From positions 1 through 38,794 of the forward strand of contig CALLOA010000089.1 in assembly GCA_938005265.1 (NCBI GenBank): a DNA stretch of 38,794 nucleotides, in the 5' to 3' direction. Positions 34,013 through 38,794 of the stretch are shown piece by piece (the first letter of the stretch is position 1; each line of letters starts with the position of its first letter). Under the pieces are notes generated by a model. The model did not search any database and was not told the origin of the DNA. It saw only the letters and a list, made by a program, of their open reading frames with translations. The stretch comes from an uncultured Granulosicoccaceae bacterium. GTDB taxonomy: Bacteria > Pseudomonadota > Gammaproteobacteria > Granulosicoccales > Granulosicoccaceae. Position numbers and translations under genes: made by a program.

Positions 34013-34051
34013 CGCTAATGGCATGAATTCCTTTTTTGGTAGCGTGAGCGT

Positions 34052-36232
34052 GTGACTTTGCGAGCTTTGAAAATACATTTATTGCTGCTAGGGACTTTCA
34101 TTTTTGCTCCCCTGCAGGCCGTGATTGTTGATTCAGAATTGCTTGAATCATCAACTGCATTTGTTTCTGATATCTGCCGGATTAACCAAAGTCTGAATAC
34201 CCGGAATGGTCAGGCAGTAGCGGCGTTGCAAGAGAGGTTGCCGGATTTACTACCGCAGCCTTTGAAAACCGCGTTTACGGAAACATTGCTTGAAATACCT
34301 CAAGCGCTAAGCACCCCCGGCCAGAGGGGTTCGGAGGCTGACGCTACTGGATTGGCGAGCGACGAAAACACTGCTGCAAGTAATGAGCGTGGCTTTAGTA
34401 TAGCGCCAATAACGCGCGGCCAGGGTGCGACTGCTACACCGTTGGGTCAGCGCTTTACCTGGCACTTGGACTTGCCGGAGTCCGGGCTGAATGCGGCTGT
34501 TAAGCCGGGTAGTGCACCAGGTGAAGCTATCAGTGTGTCGGTGCTTGGTGCCAATGAACCTGTTGCATTCGTATTGCAGGTGGGTGTAGCGCGTCCACAG
34601 TTGCTTCTGCGTCTTGACGCTGGCTGCCAACCTGTCTTGAGCCGCATGATTTCCTACGATGCTTCGGGCCGTCAGTTGGCGTTGTACGACATCGATAGTA
34701 AAGGTCAAGCAACCGGCCAGCCTGAATGGCTAAACCCACCGTTGCCAGCACCCTCAAACAGTGTCCCGGATGTGTCAACTTTTGCGTCGAAAGACGGGCA
34801 ACAGGCCAAAGCTCTGCTGGTGGCGCTGATAGATTCAGGTGTTAATTACCTGCTCCCACAAATCAACGACGCACTGGCTCGTGACGCCGACGGTCAGCTG
34901 CTGGGTTATGATTTCTGGGATGGTGACAATTTGCCATTCGATTCTCACCCGAGCGCTAGCGCTTTCAGTGTGCAAAGGCACGGTACCCGAACAGCAGCTT
35001 TGTTCCTTGAAGAATCGCCCTTCGTAACACTGGTTCCGTTTCGTTACCCGCGAGGCAATATGCATCGCATGGAAAGCTTGCTGAAACGCATCGATGAACT
35101 CGGCATTACTCTGGTTGGTATGCCTTTGGGAGGGAATCGCCGCGATGATTGGGAGGTTTTCTACCAACAGGCACAGCAATATCCGCATATTTTATTTGTT
35201 GTATCAGCTGGCAATAATGAGCGGGATATAGGCCAGCAACCGGTCTATCCTGCAGCGCTGGATTTGCCCAATATGGTTGTGGTGACTTCCGCAGACGACA
35301 CAGCGAGACCTGCGCGTGGCAGCAACTGGAGCCGGCAGCATGTCGATTACCTGCTGCCAGCCGAAAACCTGGAATTGCTGGATTTTGATGGCAATCGCAC
35401 ATATGCATCGGGGTCAAGCTATGCCGTATCCAGAATGCTGGCGATGTTGGCTCGAATGGTTGTGCAGAACCCGGATTGGCAGACTGCCGATTTATTGAAT
35501 GAACTACGCAGGCGGTTCAATGATGGTGCCAGTGCGCGTTATGTGACGGGTGGTTATATCGGTGATCCTCTTTCTGTTGCAAGCACGGAACCATTGCTGA
35601 CTTTGCAGGATTCACTTGAGTTGGGAGTAGGCTCGTTAACACCTGCTGCCGAACTTTCCGGAGATGGAAAACAGGAAACTGATAAATATTTACTGCAAGC
35701 AAATTTTGTGGTGCTGCATGAGAGTTGGACAACAGCGCGTATTCAACCCTTGATTGATCGTCTGGCTGCAGTGATTGCGGTTTGCGGTATTGAACTGCAA
35801 CCCGTTACGGTTAAATTTTATGATGCGCAACCACAGCTTAGAGTAATGAGTGTCGGTGCTGCCCGAACCTTGCGCCGCGAGCTATCTTTGCAACGCCCGA
35901 CAGTCTATCTGCTGGAACAAACCCGAACCTTGCGATCACCAGATGGTGAGTATTACCGCTTCGATGCTGAAGCCTTCGGGCGGGGTAATACGCGGTACCG
36001 CAGTTGGTTGCTCGATACCGTCTGGATTGCCGCCAGCGTGGTTGATGCAGACCTGGCTGTGGCTCATGAACTGTTGCATGTACTGATGAACACCGGCGAG
36101 CACAACAATATTGAAGGTAATCTGATGAATGCTGCAACATCGCCTGATAATCATCATTTAAATCAGCAACAGTGCCAACGCGCCATTGAAAACGGGCTGG
36201 CGAATGGACTGCTGCAGGCTAGCACACGATAG
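34052..36232 (+). CDS. Secreted subtilisin-like/HExxH two-protease fusion
   Basis: 726 residues starting at GTG, with a signal peptide (about 1-23). Residues about 40-240 are unrecognised and may be a propeptide or binding part. Residues 255-510 are a divergent S8 subtilisin domain with a full triad: Asp261 (ALIDSGVNY), His310 (QRHGTRTA) and Ser456 (ASGSSYAV), plus the oxyanion Asn388 (SAGNNE). Residues about 545-726 hold HELLHVLMNTGEHN with His672, Glu673 and His676, then GNLMN, like the zinc site and Met-turn of metalloproteases. The third zinc ligand is not in the exact metzincin position (His684 is a candidate). I know no family with both parts. The two domains may act in order, one processing the other. 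Confidence 0.75.
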   Translation: MTLRALKIHLLLLGTFIFAPLQAVIVDSELLESSTAFVSDICRINQSLNTRNGQAVAALQERLPDLLPQPLKTAFTETLLEIPQALSTPGQRGSEADATGLASDENTAASNERGFSIAPITRGQGATATPLGQRFTWHLDLPESGLNAAVKPGSAPGEAISVSVLGANEPVAFVLQVGVARPQLLLRLDAGCQPVLSRMISYDASGRQLALYDIDSKGQATGQPEWLNPPLPAPSNSVPDVSTFASKDGQQAKALLVALIDSGVNYLLPQINDALARDADGQLLGYDFWDGDNLPFDSHPSASAFSVQRHGTRTAALFLEESPFVTLVPFRYPRGNMHRMESLLKRIDELGITLVGMPLGGNRRDDWEVFYQQAQQYPHILFVVSAGNNERDIGQQPVYPAALDLPNMVVVTSADDTARPARGSNWSRQHVDYLLPAENLELLDFDGNRTYASGSSYAVSRMLAMLARMVVQNPDWQTADLLNELRRRFNDGASARYVTGGYIGDPLSVASTEPLLTLQDSLELGVGSLTPAAELSGDGKQETDKYLLQANFVVLHESWTTARIQPLIDRLAAVIAVCGIELQPVTVKFYDAQPQLRVMSVGAARTLRRELSLQRPTVYLLEQTRTLRSPDGEYYRFDAEAFGRGNTRYRSWLLDTVWIAASVVDADLAVAHELLHVLMNTGEHNNIEGNLMNAATSPDNHHLNQQQCQRAIENGLANGLLQASTR

Positions 36233-36267
36233 TGGCTTCACTGCTAAGTGACAGTGACGAGCCGCGT

Positions 36268-37068
36268 TTAAAGGGCAGGGCTCTGGAGATTAACGAGTTG
36301 CCCGGTCTGTTTTTTATCATCACGTAACAGCACAGATAGATAGGCAGGTACACAGTCTTGCGGTGCTGGTGACTGCTCCGGGCGTTCGCCGGAGTAGGCA
36401 ACTGAACGCAGCCTGGTGCGCATGGGGCCGGGGTATACCGCGTTGATCGCAACCTTTGGTGTGTTCGTCTCGTCACGCAAGCCTTCTGTTTCATCAGCCA
36501 GTACCTGCGCCATTGTTAAAACAGCAGCTTTGGAACAGCCATAAGCGCCCCAGAAAGCGGTATTTTTCGGGTCGACGGTGAAGGTTACACTGGCGTTGGT
36601 TGTTTCCTTGAGTAACGGCATACAGGCGGCGGTCAGCATAAAGGCTGCATTGCAATTGACCTTCATGACACGCTGCCAGATATCAGCCGGGTAAACATCC
36701 AGAGGTGTGGTTATACCCAGTTCTGCTGCGCAGTGAGCGATGCCGTCGAGGCGGCCGAATTCCCGCCTGAGCACACTGGCAAGTTCGGCATAGTCAGAGG
36801 CATTGGCTCCAGCCAGATCAATCGGGTAGAGCGCAGGTTCCGCATTGCCTTCGGCTTCCAGACTATCGTAGAGAGCTTCCAGTTTGCCCAGATTGCGGCC
36901 ACTAAGAACCACAATATGCCCTTGTTTATTAAGTGCGCGAGCCAGCGCACTGCCCAATCCACCAGTCACACCTGTGACCAGAAAAACTTTTGCTTTACTA
37001 CGATTTTTAGTCGCAGCCTGGAGCTCTTCGTTCCCGGGCTCCACCGGATTGTCAGATTGGTCGTTCAA
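36268..37068 (-). CDS. YciK-like short-chain dehydrogenase, catalytic Ser replaced
   Basis: 266 residues. TGVTGGLGSA (32-41) is the NAD(P)-binding site and YGCSK gives Tyr176 and Lys180. It is closest to the YciK group (FWGAYGCSKAAV, QVLADE, GPMRTRLR). Where YciK has FTSSSVG, with the active-site Ser, this protein has FTVDPKN, so the Ser seems lost and the activity may be altered or absent. The N-terminus has a Gln/Glu/Asn-rich extension of about 25 residues. It lies 85 bp downstream of the phytoene-synthase-like gene on the same strand. The substrate is unknown. Confidence 0.85.
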   Translation of the reverse strand: MNDQSDNPVEPGNEELQAATKNRSKAKVFLVTGVTGGLGSALARALNKQGHIVVLSGRNLGKLEALYDSLEAEGNAEPALYPIDLAGANASDYAELASVLRREFGRLDGIAHCAAELGITTPLDVYPADIWQRVMKVNCNAAFMLTAACMPLLKETTNASVTFTVDPKNTAFWGAYGCSKAAVLTMAQVLADETEGLRDETNTPKVAINAVYPGPMRTRLRSVAYSGERPEQSPAPQDCVPAYLSVLLRDDKKQTGQLVNLQSPAL

Positions 37069-37153
37069 AATAACGCTACCGTTGTTTAATCCTGCAAGCA
37101 GGTGATGTGGGGTGGAAGTTTCATTCCTGATATGAACGGGCCTTGACCTGTGT

Positions 37154-38077
37154 TCAGAACTTTTGCACTCGTGTTTGTAATCGGGCCAGTTTTCGCTGTG
37201 TGCGCCACGTTAGCAGACTTTTACGCAACGGGGTCAGGCTATGGTATTGGCGCAGTAAGTCCGGTTGTTTGCGTTGCCACATTTTCAGCTGCGCCAATCT
37301 CAAAGTCGCGGCGGTGATAATCGCAGCACAGGGTTGTGATAGATGCACCTGTGACGCAGGTTCATGCTGCCAAACAGTGGACAGGCCATTTTCAAGTCCT
37401 TTGATTGCTGTATTACCCGCGCTCGCAAATAGTTGCATCAGTTGGGGTTTCTTTTGCGTCTCATGCAGGTGTTCCGGCTGTAAATCATGTTGTGCATACC
37501 ACGTGTCCGGCCACACCATTGCGCCACCTGCCTGCAATTTATAAAACTGGCGCAAACGGTCAAATAACCCGAGACCGAATATCAGCTCATTGGTGATAAG
37601 CACAGGCGATAGTAAGGTTTCATCAGAATCCATAGAATCGGGTGCCAGTATGGAGCGTGACAGCAACCTGAGTCTGGCGGAATAGTCATCGTTGATGCGT
37701 TGTTCAAACAAGTCATCGGTGGCGGCATTGCTGAAGCGTTCATTGGCGTTGCAGGACAGCACAGTCAGCAAGTCTGGAACCCAGTTTTTGATGGCGTTGA
37801 TATCGCCAGAAGTCGCAGCCATCAGATTCTGGAATTTCTGGGTGCTTGGGTGTCTGGCCTGGCCCTTTGCCAGTCGGGCGAGTTCTTCGTGCCACCAGTG
37901 TACTTTTTGCTCAGCCACTGTCCCTTCGTTAACATTGGCCAGAGCATCGGCTATCGAGGCGATGAGTTCCAGCGTGGCTAAAGCGTTGCCCACAGTATGG
38001 TCGGCGCAATGCAACAGGGCGTAATAGCTTGTCGAGCCTGCAATGGGCCAGTTGTTGCGGTCAAAAGATGTTTGCAT
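37154..38077 (-). CDS. Squalene/phytoene synthase-like protein, aspartate motifs lost (NDUFAF6-like)
   Basis: 307 residues from the ATG at 38077, which fits the family N-terminus (GSTSYYALL about 14 residues in). A TTG at 38194 or ATG at 38188 would add about 37 unmatched residues. HWWHEELARLAKGQARHP, typical of the trans-isoprenyl synthase superfamily, shows the fold. The first Asp-rich motif (D-x-x-x-D) reads IADAL and the second is missing (FDRLRQFYKLQ), so it cannot bind the Mg2+-diphosphate normally. NDUFAF6, a mitochondrial complex I assembly factor, shows the same loss. It is probably a non-enzymatic member. It is followed by the SDR gene. Confidence 0.75.
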   Translation of the reverse strand: MQTSFDRNNWPIAGSTSYYALLHCADHTVGNALATLELIASIADALANVNEGTVAEQKVHWWHEELARLAKGQARHPSTQKFQNLMAATSGDINAIKNWVPDLLTVLSCNANERFSNAATDDLFEQRINDDYSARLRLLSRSILAPDSMDSDETLLSPVLITNELIFGLGLFDRLRQFYKLQAGGAMVWPDTWYAQHDLQPEHLHETQKKPQLMQLFASAGNTAIKGLENGLSTVWQHEPASQVHLSQPCAAIITAATLRLAQLKMWQRKQPDLLRQYHSLTPLRKSLLTWRTQRKLARLQTRVQKF

Positions 38078-38341
38078 TGCCTTGAATTCTGATGATGCTG
38101 AAACCCGGCTGCGAATGTTGCCCGCAGGAGCGCAGTTAATCGCAGCCGCAGTTTTTCGAAGCCAGTGGTATTGCGTTATCCGTTTCATTGCCAAAGGCCG
38201 GAATGCAGAGATTGTAAATCTTTACGTGGTTGGGCATGCGTATTGTTTCCGACAGGGTGGGTACGTGGTAACATTTCAAGATCGTCGGCGGTTGCGTCGG
38301 CGATTGTAAATTTTTAGAAACTTGTATCGCGTTCGTAGCAG

Positions 38342-38406
38342 ATCAGGTTTGTCTAAAATCAGGTTTGTAATTCGTTTGGTTCGTATTTCCGTTTGGTTCG
38401 TATTTC
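38342..38406. repeat. Two adjacent short tandem duplications
   Basis: ATCAGGTTTGT occurs at 38342-38352 and 38358-38368, and the 17-bp unit CGTTTGGTTCGTATTTC is repeated exactly at 38373-38389 and 38390-38406. They lie just before the small membrane protein gene. Confidence 0.9.
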
Positions 38407-38438
38407 TTAACCAGCCAACTTAGATCAGGAGTAAAGCC

Positions 38439-38576
38439 TTGAGATTTATAAGAACTATCCTTGTTGGCCTGTTCATCGGTGTCCTGCTGGGTCTCTGGAT
38501 GGGGGTTAACCTGGGTCAGGGTAAATCACTCATAGAGTTTCCTCCAACGATTGGCAGCGCCTCCGATTCTGCTTGA
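38439..38576 (+). CDS. 45-residue single-span membrane protein
   Basis: A TTG at 38439 has AGGAG seven bases before it (38427-38431), an excellent ribosome site, and opens 45 codons ending at TGA 38574-38576. The peptide has a positive start (MRFIRT), then one hydrophobic helix (ILVGLFIGVLLGLWMGVNLG) in which Gly occurs every four or so residues, a pattern that favours helix packing, and a polar tail (EFPPTIGSASDSA). Short Gly-rich spans like this often bind larger membrane complexes. I know no family. It is the only plus-strand gene between the minus-strand phytoene-like gene and the window edge. Confidence 0.7.
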   Translation: MRFIRTILVGLFIGVLLGLWMGVNLGQGKSLIEFPPTIGSASDSA

Positions 38577-38617
38577 TTGTGCTTGAATGTGCTTGATTGT
38601 TCAGCCTGATTGTTCAG
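38571..38617. repeat. 10-bp tandem repeat, three copies, and a nested direct repeat
   Basis: GCTTGATTGT (38571-38580), GCTTGAATGT (38581-38590) and GCTTGATTGT (38591-38600), followed by GATTGTTCAG at 38595-38604 and 38608-38617. The first copy overlaps the stop of the 45-residue gene. Confidence 0.85.
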
Positions 38618-38652
38618 AAAGGATTGATCTGATTTTCTGATCTGACTTTTTG
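38614..38652 (+). terminator. Possible weak terminator
   Basis: TCAGAAA (38614-38620) pairs with TTTCTGA (38634-38640); five T follow at 38648-38652. The stem is short and AT-rich. It would fit the end of the 45-residue gene. Confidence 0.3.
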
Positions 38653-38728
38653 AAACAACAGATGTTCTGAATCAAGGGCCTTCAGAGCCATCCCCAAATA
38701 TCTCCACCGCCCTGAAGCGCAAGGAGAC

Positions 38729-38794
38729 ATGATTAGCCATAAGTGCCTGAATGTTCTATTCGGGTGTTCGTCGCTATCCGAAACTATCCAGATG
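38729..38794 (+). CDS. Possible start of a gene running off the window
   Basis: AAGGAGA (38721-38727) lies just before an ATG at 38729 whose 22 codons are open to the window edge. The spacing of two to three bases is short for initiation, and the peptide (MISHKCLNVLFGCSSL...) gives no family hint. A second ATG at 38751 in another frame is also open. Confidence 0.25.
   Translation, partial: MISHKCLNVLFGCSSLSETIQM

Overview
This looks like a chromosomal window from a gammaproteobacterium, probably a free-living aerobe. ParC, IbpA, YffB, EpmA, PrmB, DapD and EF-P all read like close relatives of the gammaproteobacterial proteins. The EF-P/EpmA pair, the DUF1415 gene and the SCO/PCuAC copper-delivery pair for a CuA oxidase fit that group. 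I see no rRNA, tRNA, CRISPR, transposase, integrase or phage gene. The species cannot be named from the sequence.

Layout. 1-1664 (+): the end of a membrane O-acyltransferase and a membrane-anchored SASA-type acetylesterase. 1666-8098 (-): a long run of dapC, dapD, yffB, a TauE/SafE exporter, gamma-glutamyltransferase and an Fsr-like MFS transporter; lysine/peptidoglycan precursor synthesis lies upstream and glutathione/sulfur handling downstream. 8099-8546: intergenic, with a possible 49-residue ORF. 8547-9670 (+): a DUF1415 protein and a DCC-type thiol protein. 9691-13572 (-): an operon-like set of a stand-alone GyrB/ParE-type TOPRIM protein, a PlsB/PlsC-like acyltransferase and a GMC oxidoreductase. 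13730-17757 (+): pgi and parC. 17809-19149 (-) and 19292-19720 (+): a divergent SHMT-like PLP enzyme and a GFA-fold zinc protein. 19861-20450 (+): ibpA behind a ROSE-like RNA thermometer. 20613-23128 (-): a periplasmic molybdopterin-fold protein and a hybrid histidine kinase, overlapping. 23474-26458 (-): a GH114 lipoprotein and a FimX-like REC-PAS-EAL protein. 26603-28705 (+): efp, epmA and a HExxH protein. 28689-31988 (-): a secreted unknown, psd, PCuAC and SCO. 32079-36232 (+): prmB, a lysozyme-like lipoprotein, a HlyU-family protein and a large two-protease fusion. 36268-38077 (-): an SDR and a squalene/phytoene-synthase-like protein. 38439-38794 (+): a 45-residue membrane protein and possibly the start of another gene.

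Most of the window is housekeeping. The parts that look least described are: the TOPRIM protein that keeps the metal-binding residues of GyrB/ParE but has no ATPase half, encoded 1.9 kb from parC; the secreted protein joining a subtilisin domain to a HELLH metalloprotease-like domain; the HExxH protein translationally coupled to the EF-P modification enzyme; the sulfite-oxidase-fold protein without its molybdenum-ligating cysteine, coupled to a hybrid kinase; the SHMT-like enzyme lacking the folate-site glutamate beside a GFA protein; and the structured ibpA leader with a possible pseudoknot. Short tandem duplications (9-17 bp units) recur in non-coding and weakly constrained stretches throughout.
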